Source: Fodinibacter sp963811825 (GTDB taxonomy: Bacteria; Actinomycetota; Actinomycetes; Actinomycetales; Dermatophilaceae). From it: 64,000 bases of DNA. Location: positions 1 through 64,000 of the forward strand of contig CAWESS010000032.1 in assembly GCA_963811825.1 (NCBI GenBank). The letters run 5' to 3'. Shown here in pieces: positions 9,355 through 19,712 of the stretch (the first letter of the stretch is position 1; each line of letters begins with the position of its first letter). The notes below the pieces were generated by a model, which saw only the letters and a program-made list of their open reading frames with translations, had not been told where the DNA came from and made no database searches. Made by a program: the position numbers and the translations under genes.

Positions 9355-12300
9355 ATGGCAGTTCGTGCAGGGTGGAACCGTTCGCAGACCTCACCGAAGG
9401 CCCGCTGGATGGGGGCGTTCAGCGCTGCGGCACTCGTGCTCCTCGGGTCGCCGTTCCTCGTGCCGGCGGTCGCTGATCCGGCCAGCCCGATCACGGTGAC
9501 GAACATCGCGTCACCGAGCCCTGTCGCCTCGGGCGCCGAGATCACCTACACGATCACCATGACCAACACCGGCGGCTCGAAGCTCACCAACCTCGTGCTG
9601 CACCGACCAGCTCAACGGCGTCGGCACCCTGCAGTCGCCCGCCGGCGACGCCCCAGTACGCGATCTCCTCCAGCCAGGGCAGCTGCACGCCAGTCCGGCC
9701 AGCTCGTGACCTGCAACGGCGGCACGCTGGCCGGCGGCGGCGACGTGGATCGTCACCATCCGCGGCCTGGTCACCGCGCCCAGCGGCTCGACGCTGAACA
9801 ACACCGCCACCGTCACCGGCACGAGGTCCGCCCAGAACTTCACGACGAACGGCAGCGTCCAGACCCTCGTGCAGGGCGGCACCGGCGGCGGAACGTCGCT
9901 GCCCGACCTGACCCTCAACAAGACCGGCCCGTCGACCGTGGCCGGCAGGCGCGGCCTTCGACTACGTGCTCACCGTCAACAACCTCGGCACGGCGCTCGC
10001 CAACGACATCACCGTCACCGACACCCTGCCGGCCGGAGTGACCCTGCAGGTCATCCGACCCGATCGACGACCACGAGCCTGTTCACCTGTTCGACCGCCG
10101 GCGACCCGATCACCGTGACGTGCACCGGTGGCGCGGGTCAATGCCGGCCAGAACGGCAGCATCCGCCTGCACGTGCTGGCGCCCGCGTACCGGCCCGCTG
10201 ACGAACACCGCGGTCGTCGACCCGGACGACACCATCGACGAGAGCAACGAGCTCAACAACACCTCGGCCGTCGTCAACACCACCGGTCACCAGCGCCGCC
10301 CCAGCCGCCGTCGATCGCGATCGTCAAGACCGACGACCCGGCGGTCATCGCCGGCGCCGGGCCCGACCCGGTCTACCCGACCGCAGACGCTGACCTACAA
10401 GATCCGGGTCACCAACACCCGCGACGACGCGCGCCGACGACGTCGTCGTCGTCGACGGCACCCAGGGCCTGGAGGCGGCGAGCATCGTCGCCACCCAGGT
10501 CGTCGTCAACGGCGCCGTCGGCAACGGCAACGGCTGCACCGTCACCGGCGCCGAGGTGCGCTGCAAGATCCGCAGCCTGAACGCCGGCGGCACCCTGACC
10601 GTGACCATCAGCGGCACCGTCGTGGCGCCGGCCGGCACCGTCGCTCATCAACACCGCGACGGCGACCGCCAACATCAGGAACACCGGCGTGCGGGCGACC
10701 GCGGACGGAGCGCACGACCGTCAAGCCGCGGTTCGACCTCACCATCACCAAGGGCGGCCAGCCCGACCCGGTCTGTGCGCGATCCTGGCCGTCCGGCACC
10801 GACGACGTGTGCGTGGGCGGGCTGAAGCTACACCTTCGTCGTCGGCAACAGCGGCATCGCAGCGACGCCACCAGCGTCGCTCGTGCGCGACGTGCTGCCG
10901 GCCGGCGTCGATCTACGACAGCTTCGCCAACGTCGCGGGCAGCGACTTCACCTGCGATCCTCGCGGGCCGGCAACGTGCTGACGTGCACCAACCCGCAGC
11001 ATCGGCCGCAGAGCGACCGAGACCTTCTCGATCATCGTCGTGCCCCGGCTGGCCACCGGTCCCTCGACCAACACGTCACCGTCGACCCGGGCAACGCGAT
11101 CTTCGAGGCCGACGAGACGAACAACAACGCCTCCGCGACCGTGCAGGTCACCACCGGCATCGACCTCACCGTCTTCAAGCAGGACGACGCAGTCCCCGCC
11201 GTGCAGATCAACCCGCCGGGCACCCTCATCCCCGAACTACCCCGCACCCGACGGAGGGCTTCGACCCGATCGCCACGAACGGCACCCAGACCTACACGAT
11301 CTACGTCGACAACCTGGGCACCGCAGGACGCCACCAACGTCCGCGTCGAGCGACACCCTGCCCGCGGGCACGAGGTTCCTGTCGGTCACGCGGCGACCCG
11401 GGCTTCACCTGCAGCCACGACGGCTCGGCTCTCGGCGGCAAGGTCACCTGCGTCGGCGCCGACCTGCTCGGGCACGGCCGTGAGTTCTACCGACCCCCGG
11501 GCGGCGCACCAGGGCAACCAGTTCGCGACGATCATCATCAAGGTCTTCGCGCACCGGGTTCGTCCAGCCGATCATGCACAACGAGGTGCGCGTCGACCCG
11601 CTGGACGCCATCGACGAGGCGAACGAGGGCAACAACTTCGCCTTCCAGGACACCGTCGTCGCCACGGGTGGCGCGGGCGTCGGCGCGTTCAACCAGCTGA
11701 CGATCGCCAAGGTCCAGAGCGACCCCGCGGCCGGCTCCTCGGTCGCGACCAACGGCATCCTGCGCTACCTGGTCACCGTCGACAACGACGGCACCGACCC
11801 GGTGAGCAGCGTCGTCGTCAAGGACACCCTGCCCACCGGGACGCGGTTCATCTCCGCGGTCGACACGGATGCCGGCCCCGGCATCACGGACGCGTTCTCC
11901 TGCACCCACGACGGGGCCGCGACCGGTGGTGTCGTCACCTGCACCGGCGGCGACTTCTCGGGCACCGTCAACACGGTTCCCGACACGGGCGGTGCGGGCG
12001 ACATCCCGCTGACCCGCGGCATCCAGATCACCGTGTTCGCACCGGACACCCCGGGCACCTACACCAACCTCGCCGAGGTCGACCCCGGCGACGTCGTCGC
12101 CGAGGGCAACGAGCTCGACAACGCGGCCCAGGCGCAGACGCTCGTCGAGACGGCCGGTGACGGCGGCCTCAACTCCTTCCACCAGCTGACCATCGACAAG
12201 ACCGCCAGCGCCCAGGTGTCGACGAGCAGCCCGATCACGTACACGCTCGAGGTCGAGAACGAGGGAACCAACTCCGCCTTCGGCGTCGTCGTGCGTGACG

Positions 12301-14750
12301 TGCTGCCCGCCGGCACCCAGTTCATCTCGGCGACCGACAACTCGCCCGGTGCCAACCAGTTCAGCTGCTCCGAGGCCGGTGGCACCGTCACCTGCACGGG
12401 TGCCACGCTGAGCGGCACCGTCGTCACGGCATCCGGGGCGCCCGTGAGCCGCACCATCACCATCCGGGCGTTCGCGCCCACCCAGCCGGGCACGGTCACC
12501 AACACCGCGTTCGTCGACCCGTTCAACACCATCCCCGAGGGCGACGAGACCGACAACCACGACACCGCGAACACCCAGGTCGTCGTCGGGGCGGGGTACA
12601 TCGACCTCCAGGTCACCAAGTGCGACCAGGTCGTCTCCGTCGGGTGCACGACTGACGTCAACGACTACCCCAGCGGCGCGACGATCACCTACCGGATCGA
12701 GGTTCGGAACGCGGGAACGGACCCGGCGTTCCAGGTCGTGGTGCGCGACGCGCTGCCGGCCGGCCTGGACTTCATCTCGGCCCAGGACGTCCTCGGCGGC
12801 GACGGCTCGTTCCTCTGCGGCGAGAGCGGCGGCGTGGTCACCTGCACCGGCGGCACGCTCGACGGCTCGGCCGACCTGATCCCGGGCCTCCCGACGACTC
12901 GGACCATCGAGATCGTCGTCCGCGCCCCGCAGGTCCAACAGCAGACCTTCACCAACCAGGCGGCGGTCGACCCGTTCAACGCCATCGCCGGAGTCGAACG
13001 AGACGAACAACACCAGCCGCGACACGCTGACGGTCACCTCGCCGTACAACCTCTCGATCGAGAAGGACGGCCCGACGAACGCGCAGCAGAACAGCACCGC
13101 AGGACTACGTCATCACCGTGACCAACGAGAAGGCGGCCGTCGATGACGTCGTCGTCGTCGACTACGCTCCCGGTCGGGCTGTTCCCGCTCGGGGTCGAGG
13201 CGACGGGCAACTTCGCGTGCACCACGTCGGAGAACCCGGTCAACCTGGTCCGCTGTGTCGGCGACATGGCCGGCAACAACGCGACGGCCACGATCACCGT
13301 CCACGTGTTCGTGACGCAGAACGGCGGCATGCTCGACAACGAGGCGTGCGTCGACCCGGACGACGAGATCGTCGAGACGGACGAGACCGACAACTGCAAG
13401 ACGAAGTCGACCCCGGTCACGACGTTCCGGCCGAACATCTCGGTCCAGAAGTCGGCGAGCGCCGGTTCGGTGAGCATCGGCGCCACGCTGAGCTACACGC
13501 TCAACGTGACGAACACCGGCGACGGTCCGTCCGACACGTTCGACGTCACCGACGACCTGCCCGCCGAGGTGTCGATCGTCGGCACCCCGACAGCCACCGA
13601 CGGCCTCGCCACGTGCTCGCACGACGGCTCCGCGACCGGCGGCCTCGTCACCTGCGGCGTGACGAACGGACTGCTGCCCGGGCAGTCGACGCAGATCACC
13701 ATCACCACCCAGGTCAACAGCGGCGCCACGTCCGCGTTCACCAACACCGCGAAGGCGAACAACGGGGCCGCGGTGGGCGAGAGCGCGAGCGAGGAACCGT
13801 GCGCGTCGAACCCGGCGGCGTGCGGACCCGAGACCACGACCGAGAACAACGTCGACTCGGTGACGACGAGCGTCGGCGGCGCCTCGATCGACCTCGCGGT
13901 GGGTGACATCACGGACATCCCCGACCCCGTGGCCGAGGGCAACGAGGTGACCTACACCACCGTCGTCGTCAATGGCGGCACCCAGGACGCCAAGGCGGCC
14001 GATGGCAACGAGGTGGTCGTGCGCGTCGACCTGCCGACCCTCGGCATGACGCTCAACTCGGTGCTGGCCTCGCAGGGCTTCGCGTGCACCCTGACCAACG
14101 GTGACGCGCTGGCCACCTGTCGCGGTGACCTCCTCGCCGGGCAGTCGACGACGATCACGGCCAAGCTCACGGTCGGCGCGGCCGCCCCCGAGCAGCTGAC
14201 CGTCCAGGTCACGGCCGATGCGGTGGACGACATCACCGAGACCGACGAGACGAACAACACGCAGACCGAGGTCACCACGGTCACGCACACCGTGTGCGCG
14301 TCGTGCATCGACCTCCAGCTGGGTCAGATCATCGCCGCGCCGAACCCCGTCACCAACGGCGGCAACGTCACGTACAAGTTCACGGTGACCAACATCGGCG
14401 ACCTCCCGGCGGTCCCGGCGGACCCCGACAAGCTCCTGGTGTCGATCGACCTCGACACGACGGCCAACGAGTCGACGCTCGTCTCGGTCGCCGCGACCGA
14501 GTCGTGCACCTGCGCCACGAACCCGGCGTTCCTCCTGGACTCCACGGAGCCGGAGATCCTCTGCGAGGCGCCGGCGGCAGGACTGCTGCCCGGCGGAGGG
14601 ACGACGGTCACCCTCGTGGCGACGGCGAACACCGCGTTCGAACCCTCGTTCGTCGACTTCGACGTCGCCGTCGACCCGGGCAACGTCTTCCCCGAGCCCG
14701 TCGACGCCAACAACGACGGCGGCCTGATCGTGGACGTGGTCGCGCCATGA
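9355..14750 (+). CDS. Giant secreted DUF11/CARDB-like repeat protein (frame-broken)
   Basis: An exported protein of about 1800 residues. A basic N-terminus and a hydrophobic signal segment (AALVLLGSPFLVPAVA) are followed by about twelve repeats of roughly 110-150 residues. Each repeat contains a TYT-hydrophobic strand, N-x-G, D-x-LPAG, a Cys pair around the TCTGG segment, and ends in VDP-N-x-I-x-E-D/N-E-x-N. This is the pattern of DUF11 or CARDB beta-sandwich modules found in bacterial surface and spacer proteins. There is no LPXTG sorting signal or C-terminal membrane anchor, so it may be released or bound non-covalently. Frame breaks are dense between about 9600 and 11570, absent from 11574 to about 12985, and few after that. 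The stop overlaps the next gene by ATGA, indicating an operon. Confidence 0.75.
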
Positions 14751-15991
14751 GGACTGCCGGGCAGCCGACGATCCGGCGGTTCCCCCGGGGCCGCACCGTC
14801 GTGCGCGCGGTCGCAGCCGCCGCGCTGGCGGCGACGGTGGCTGCGGTGGGCCTCGTCGTCGGGGGACCCGCGACGACCGACCACGCCGACGCCGCCGCCG
14901 GCTGCCGGAGCTACGTGGCCTCGCGGCGACGACGTCGTCAACGGCAAGGAACTGGACGACAACGCCAAGCGGTTCCCCGAGCAGCTGCTCGAGGACCACC
15001 TCGTCTCCCCCGGCTGGTGCCTGTACAACCAGGGCAAGAACGGCGTCACGACGGCGACCTACATCAGCGAGCGGGCCGATGTCGCAGGCCTACAACATGC
15101 GGCCCGGACCTGCACACGATCACCCTCGGTGAGCAGAACAAGCCCGCCGTCGACCTCATCGACTCGTGTTTCTACGAAGGTCAAGGACCACGACTTCGCG
15201 GGCGCGACCGCCTGTGCCACGGCGGTGCTCGGCGAACACGTCCCTGTGGTCGAGGCATGAAGGGGAACTACACGACGCTGCTCAGCACGGAGAAGATCAT
15301 GGCGGCCCAGCGTCCGGGGCTGGTCGTGGCCGTCACCGGACTACGCGAACCCCTACCCACGCGCGGAGGACGTCGTCGACGAGATCGTCCAGCTCTGCGT
15401 GCCGCTCATCGACACGATCGCCGACCTGCACGGCCAGGTGGGCCCAGCTCCCTGCGGCACTGCTGGCGATCGACCAGGCGTTCGACAAGCTGAACGCGAC
15501 GATCAAGGAGGTCGCTGGTCGCCGTTCCAGTCGGGGCCCAATGGATGGCGGTACGTCTTCGTCGACGTCGACCCGAAGTTCGAGGACCACTGCATGACGA
15601 TGAAGGTCCAGATCAAGACCAAGGTCGAGCACCCCGAGCTGAGCGGGCAGGTCCACCAGCACGACTCCCCGACCGTCAACTTCGGCTGCAGCGAGGACGT
15701 GGTGGGTCGAGGGTTCGACGGGTCGAGCCCTGCCCAACTACCTGGTTCCGGCCGACGCCGGGCGTGCTCATCGAGTGGAGCCAGACCACTGAGGGAATGG
15801 GTGTCATGCCCAATGCCGACGGGCACCAGTGCATCGCCGACGCGATCTGGGAGGCCGACACGATCGACCCCGGGACGACCCCGCTGAAGTGGAAGCTGGG
15901 CTATGGAGAAGCCGTCCACGACGGACTACTGCGACTGACCACTGCGACTGACGAACTGCCAACGACTGGAGGCCTGACATGCGCACGGTGA
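14747..15991 (+). CDS. Secreted SGNH-hydrolase-like protein with altered catalytic motifs (frame-broken)
   Basis: A signal peptide (basic start, then VRAVAAAALAATVAAVGLVV) leads into a fold resembling SGNH/GDSL esterases. The pieces lie in several frames: SYVA-x-GDDVVNG (block I, about 14910-14940), NQGKNGVTTATYI (block II-like), DLHTITLGEQNKP (block III, Asn kept), VVAVTG and YANPYPRAED, and finally PNADGHQCIADAIW (block V, about 15815-15850). The block I serine of GDS reads Asp, and the HPN of block V reads MPN, so both catalytic positions look substituted. The exact end is uncertain: the last open frame closes at 15991, overlapping the next gene. It is translationally coupled to the repeat protein upstream. 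Confidence 0.6.
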
Positions 15992-16398
15992 CGACGGGGT
16001 GGGCGATCTCGGCAGCGACGGCCGCGCTGGTCGGCGTGGGGCTGGTGGGCGCCGGACCTGCCTCCGCGGGCCCGGCATCCGGCGACACCGACCTCCTCGG
16101 GGCCGCGGTCGGAGGCCAGGAGGTCGACGTCGGCGTGACCCTGCGCGGGGTCTACCCGGTGGTCGCCTACGAGTTCGTGCTGGAGAACCGCTGCTGGTTC
16201 AAGGGGCGGTACTCCGGGCACTACGACTCGGCGGAGACCTACCCGCTGCTCGGGCCGTGGTTCGATGCGGGCGGCGCCTCCTACAGCGAGGAGACCGTGA
16301 ACCTCAACGACGTCCCGTCGGGCTCGGTGTGCAAGGTGAGCATCCTGCGCGGCACGTCACCCGTGAAGGGATCGACGACGTCCTACTCGGTGGGCTGA
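15979..16398 (+). CDS. Small exported hypothetical protein
   Basis: A 139-residue protein with a clear signal peptide ending near PASA, giving a mature domain of about 110 residues. The mature part has two cysteines (ENRCWF and GSVCKV), which could form a disulfide, and alternating beta-type sequence. I do not recognise a family. It starts at the tail of the SGNH-like gene and is probably the third gene of the same secreted-protein operon. That context suggests a role at the cell surface with the repeat protein. Confidence 0.7.
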   Translation: MRTVTTGWAISAATAALVGVGLVGAGPASAGPASGDTDLLGAAVGGQEVDVGVTLRGVYPVVAYEFVLENRCWFKGRYSGHYDSAETYPLLGPWFDAGGASYSEETVNLNDVPSGSVCKVSILRGTSPVKGSTTSYSVG

Positions 16399-16433
16399 GC
16401 ACGGACCCCTCGACGTGCGCGAGAATCGGGGGC

Positions 16434-17064
16434 ATGACGAGCGAGCGCGACGACCCTGATCGACCAGTTGCTGGATGCCGGGCGGCACCTCGTCGAGCGC
16501 GGCCTCGTCCAGGCGAGCGGCGGCAACCTGTCGGTGCGCCTGCCGGGCAGTGAGCACTTCCTCGTCACGGGCTCGGGGACCTGGCTCGATCGCCTCACGG
16601 CCGACGACCTCGTCGAGCTGACGCTCGACGGTGAGCGGGTCGGCGGGGCAGAACGGCCCTCGGTGGAGTGGAAGCTGCACCAGCGCACGTATGCCGTGCG
16701 CCCGGACGTGCACGCCGTCATCCACCTGCACCCGCAGCACGTGCTGCTCGTCGACATGCTGGGCGCCCCCATCCGGTTCACGACGCTGGACCACCAGTTC
16801 TACGTGGGCAGCACGGGGCAGGTGCCGTTCCACCCCGCGGGCTCGCAGGAGATCGCGGATGCCGCGGCCGCCGCCGCCCGCGACCACGACGCGGTGGTCA
16901 TGTCGCACCACGGCTGTTCCACCCTCGGCGACACGGTCTCGATGGCCCTGCGCCGCGCCCTCAACCTCGAGGAGGCCGCCGCGATGACCTACCGCCTGCT
17001 CATGGCCGGCGACACCACGACGGACTTCCCGGAGGAGTGGAAGGGCAACATCGTCAGCGTGTGA
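16434..17064 (+). CDS. Class II aldolase/adducin family protein
   Basis: A cytoplasmic zinc enzyme of about 209 residues related to L-fuculose-phosphate aldolase, L-ribulose-5-phosphate 4-epimerase and methylthioribulose-1-phosphate dehydratase. Visible signatures are the phosphate-binding ASGGNLSVR near the N-terminus, the zinc ligands in VIHLHPQH, and the third ligand in VVMSHHGC. Homology starts at TLIDQLLDAGRHLVERG, whose frame has no good start codon. The ATG at 16434 gives MTSER in the neighbouring frame, so one base error around 16445-16455 is likely; TTG at 16468 is the fallback start. A GAGAAT hexamer 7 nt before the ATG suggests a leaderless mRNA. The nearby mtnA makes a methionine-salvage role (MtnB) attractive but unproven. 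Confidence 0.75.
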
Positions 17065-17071
17065 GCGATCG

Positions 17072-17842
17072 TCAGCGGGTGAGCGCCAGGCTGACCAGCG
17101 CGACGAGCCACGACACGAACGAGCCGACGAGGAAGTACTCGGTGACCTCGTCGATGCCGACGGCGTCGACCGTCGAGCTCTCGTCACGCTTGGCCTGCAG
17201 CTCGGGGAACCGGATCAGGCCCTTGGCGGCGATCACCAGCCCGGCCGCCGTGAGCTGACCGGCGAGCCCGAGCCCGATGATGAGCACCCGCTCCATCGGC
17301 CCGAGGAGGCGGCCGCCACGCAGCTGGTCGGAGGCCTGCGGCCCGGTGGGCAGCTCGGCCTGCTGCACCGGCCGCAACGCCCCCACGCTGACGAGGACGA
17401 GCCGCACGACGACATTGGCCGTCGCGAGGTTCGCGAGCAACAGTCCGCTGACGAGCAGGACGACACCGGGGTCGCTGGAGGCGTCGACGAGCGGCAGGTC
17501 GGCCCACGCGAGCCACTGCCCGAACGCCCCACCTGCCGGCGAGGCCCAGCCGGACAACGCCACGAGCAGGACCGCTCCCCCGGCGAGCACGGCCAGGGCG
17601 CGACCGTGGCCGTGGCCGGTCGCCAGCGCCTGGGGGGAGAGCACACCCCAGGCCGTGAGCGCGACGAGCGAGGCGCCCATCACCACGAGGTCGACCGGTG
17701 CGGTCAACCCCACGAGCACGGTGAGCGCGCCGATCGCCACCGCACCCACGGCCGGGGACCACCGCGCGACGGAGGGGGGCGCCCCGGCGCGGACGAGGTC
17801 GGCGAGCCCGATGCCGATGAGCCAGACCCCGAGCCAGCTCAC
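17072..17842 (-). CDS. Integral membrane protein encoded with SatD
   Basis: A 256-residue protein with about seven predicted membrane segments, for example ALTVLVGLTAPVDLVVMGASL, VLLLVSGLLLANLATANVVV-type stretches and a final LVGSFVSWLVALVSLAL. The start is GTG at 17842, overlapping the satD stop by GTGA, so the two are translationally coupled. The Val-rich loop containing ANVVVRLVL and the C-terminal VDAVGIDEVTEYFLVGS are typical of the DUF3307-like or unnamed membrane partner often seen beside SatD. The role is unknown; any transport function would be speculation. Confidence 0.65.
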   Translation of the reverse strand: MSWLGVWLIGIGLADLVRAGAPPSVARWSPAVGAVAIGALTVLVGLTAPVDLVVMGASLVALTAWGVLSPQALATGHGHGRALAVLAGGAVLLVALSGWASPAGGAFGQWLAWADLPLVDASSDPGVVLLVSGLLLANLATANVVVRLVLVSVGALRPVQQAELPTGPQASDQLRGGRLLGPMERVLIIGLGLAGQLTAAGLVIAAKGLIRFPELQAKRDESSTVDAVGIDEVTEYFLVGSFVSWLVALVSLALTR

Positions 17843-18516
17843 GGCATGCCCCGCAGCAGCTCGTGGGCGGCGAGCACCGCGCCGAGGCCGTCGGCACGCA
17901 CGCGTTGGGACACCGCCGAGGGACTGATGCCCTCCAGCGCCGCCAGCTCGCCCTGGGTGGTGTGCGGTTGCATGAGCCCCCTCAGCAGTCGGATCGAACG
18001 GTCTGAGCACGAGCCAACCAGATGGTCCCGACAGAGCAGCGCTGCATTGACGGCGTCGACGGTGGCCGCGTCGACGCCGGGCCCTGTCCCGAGGTCCTCG
18101 GGCGCGACCCGGTAGACCGTGCGCACGTGACGCGTGGCAGGCCGTGACGCGGCCTCCTCGGCGGCGTCGACGGCTGCCCGTGCGGCCCACCAGCCCGGTC
18201 CGTCCTCGATGCCCCGCTCGGCGTCCAGGGTGGCCACCGGACCGCGCCCGATCCCGATGCGCGTGTCGACGGCGGGCAACAGGGCCAGCCGCACCCGGAG
18301 GGCGGCGTCCACCGCGTCCCCGAAGGTGGCGTACGACCCCTGGAACTCGTCACCCACCGTGACGCGGAGCCCGGCCAGGGAGGGAACGGCATCCTCGACC
18401 GAGAGGAGCGCGGCCTCCACATCGTGGTGCAGTGCGGCGCGGTCTGCGGCACTGCGTGAGTCGACGATGTCGCCGATCAGCACGCATCGTGAAGGATTGT
18501 TCTTCACTGTCTTCAT
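17839..18516 (-). CDS. SatD family protein
   Basis: A 225-residue protein with the SatD family opening CVLIGDIVDSR and the conserved VTVGDEFQGSY segment. A C-terminal helix-turn-helix-like region (GELAALEGISPSAVSQRV) suggests DNA binding. SatD proteins are named from an acid-tolerance locus of Streptococcus, but their biochemical role is not settled. The gene appears leaderless: TATAGT (18523-18528 on the plus-strand numbering) ends 6 nt before the ATG. A palindrome covering that -10 may be the binding site for its own regulator. It forms an operon with the downstream membrane protein. Confidence 0.8.
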   Translation of the reverse strand: MKTVKNNPSRCVLIGDIVDSRSAADRAALHHDVEAALLSVEDAVPSLAGLRVTVGDEFQGSYATFGDAVDAALRVRLALLPAVDTRIGIGRGPVATLDAERGIEDGPGWWAARAAVDAAEEAASRPATRHVRTVYRVAPEDLGTGPGVDAATVDAVNAALLCRDHLVGSCSDRSIRLLRGLMQPHTTQGELAALEGISPSAVSQRVRADGLGAVLAAHELLRGMP

Positions 18517-18534
18517 ATGAAGACTATATCTTCA
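18517..18534 (-). promoter_or_regulatory. satD promoter -10 within a palindrome
   Basis: TGAAGA (18518-18523) and TCTTCA (18529-18534) form a 6-bp inverted repeat with a 5-nt spacer, and the spacer plus edge contains TATAGT on the minus strand. With the start codon 6 nt further on, the transcript would begin at or near the ATG. The AT-rich patch is conspicuous in GC-rich surroundings. Binding of a regulator here is inferred. Confidence 0.55.
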
Positions 18535-18582
18535 ATTGCCTCGTCTGAAGGCCCGGGCTGCACGTCAAGGTGAAGCAGATCC

Positions 18583-19623
18583 CTACGCGATCGACCAGAG
18601 GTCGTGCCCGGCGCGCGGCTGCGCCACTCCGCGCTCGGTCGCCACGGCATCCACGAGTCGTGCCGGAGTGACGTCGAACGCGGGGTTGAACCCCGGCGAC
18701 TGCGCCGGGGCGACCCGGACCCCTGCGAACATCGTGATCTCCTCGCCCGAGCGCTCCTCGATCTCGATGCTCGACCCGTCGGCCATCGACAGGTCGACGG
18801 TGGACCACGGGGCGGCGACCATGAAGGGGATGCCGGCGTCGCGGCAGGCCAGTGCCACCCCGAGCGTGCCGATCTTGTTGGCCGCATCCCCGTTGGCCGC
18901 GATGCGGTCGGCACCGACGACGGCGAGGTCGACCAGGCCGCGCAGGATGGTCGATGCCGCGGCCCCGTCGACCTGCACCACGTGCGGGATGCCGTCATCG
19001 GCCAGCTCGAACGCCGTGAGTCGCGACCCCTGCAGCAGCGGCCGGGTCTCGTCGGCATACACGAGCTCGATGCGGTCGCGGGCGTGCAGCTCGCGGATGA
19101 CCCCCAGGCCCGTCCCCCAGGCGGACGTCGCGAGCGAGCCGGTGTTGCAGTGCGTCAGCACCCGCAGGCGCGGCCGGTCGATGCGAGCGAGCAGCCAGTC
19201 GGCTCCGAGCCGGGACAGCTCGCGGTTGGCGGCCTCGTCCTCGGTCGCGACCCGCCGAGCGGCGACCAGCACGGCATCGCGTCCCTGCGCCATGACCGGC
19301 CGCACCTGGTCGACGCCCCAGGCGAGGTTGACCGCCGTGGGGCGGGCCAGGCGCACCCGGTCGACCGCCTCCTGGACCTGCGCCTCGGACCATCCCTCAC
19401 GGGCGCCCTCGTCCATCGCGACGACGACCCCCATCGCGCCGGCGACCCCGAGCGCCGGGGCACCCCGGACGGCGAGCTCGGCGATCGCGTCCACGAGGGC
19501 ATCGGTCGTGTCGATGACGCGGTACTCGGTGGTGCCGGGGAGCAGCGTCTGGTCGAGCAGGCGCACGGCCCCTGCACCCTCGCGGCCGGCGGTGTCGTCC
19601 CACGTGATGGCGATGAGCGTCAT
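18583..19623 (-). CDS. mtnA: S-methyl-5-thioribose-1-phosphate isomerase
   Basis: Converts methylthioribose-1-phosphate to methylthioribulose-1-phosphate in methionine salvage. The 346-residue protein shows the family signatures: RGAPALGVAGA (residues about 50-60), the catalytic cysteine in LTHCNTGSLA (about residue 160), and the catalytic aspartate in GADRIAANGDAANKIGT (about residue 240), ending with FNPAFDVTPARLVDA. The ATG at 19623 is chosen because MTLIAITWDD matches the usual N-terminus and TAGGCT lies 7 nt upstream, consistent with a leaderless mRNA. A class II aldolase-family gene about 1.5 kb away could supply the next step. Confidence 0.92.
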   Translation of the reverse strand: MTLIAITWDDTAGREGAGAVRLLDQTLLPGTTEYRVIDTTDALVDAIAELAVRGAPALGVAGAMGVVVAMDEGAREGWSEAQVQEAVDRVRLARPTAVNLAWGVDQVRPVMAQGRDAVLVAARRVATEDEAANRELSRLGADWLLARIDRPRLRVLTHCNTGSLATSAWGTGLGVIRELHARDRIELVYADETRPLLQGSRLTAFELADDGIPHVVQVDGAAASTILRGLVDLAVVGADRIAANGDAANKIGTLGVALACRDAGIPFMVAAPWSTVDLSMADGSSIEIEERSGEEITMFAGVRVAPAQSPGFNPAFDVTPARLVDAVATERGVAQPRAGHDLWSIA

Positions 19624-19712
19624 GGGCGCCAGCCTATGACGCTCGGGAGGGCGCCCGAGGTCGCGTGCTCCTCTCGGGTGCGCGGCCCTCACGGAGGCGC
19701 TAGCGTCCGAAC

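Noticed and set aside
9600..11570. Series of short separate genes instead of one broken gene
   Set aside because: The short frames hand over homology to each other in order, each lacks its own start signal, and the repeat pattern continues unbroken into the clean part.
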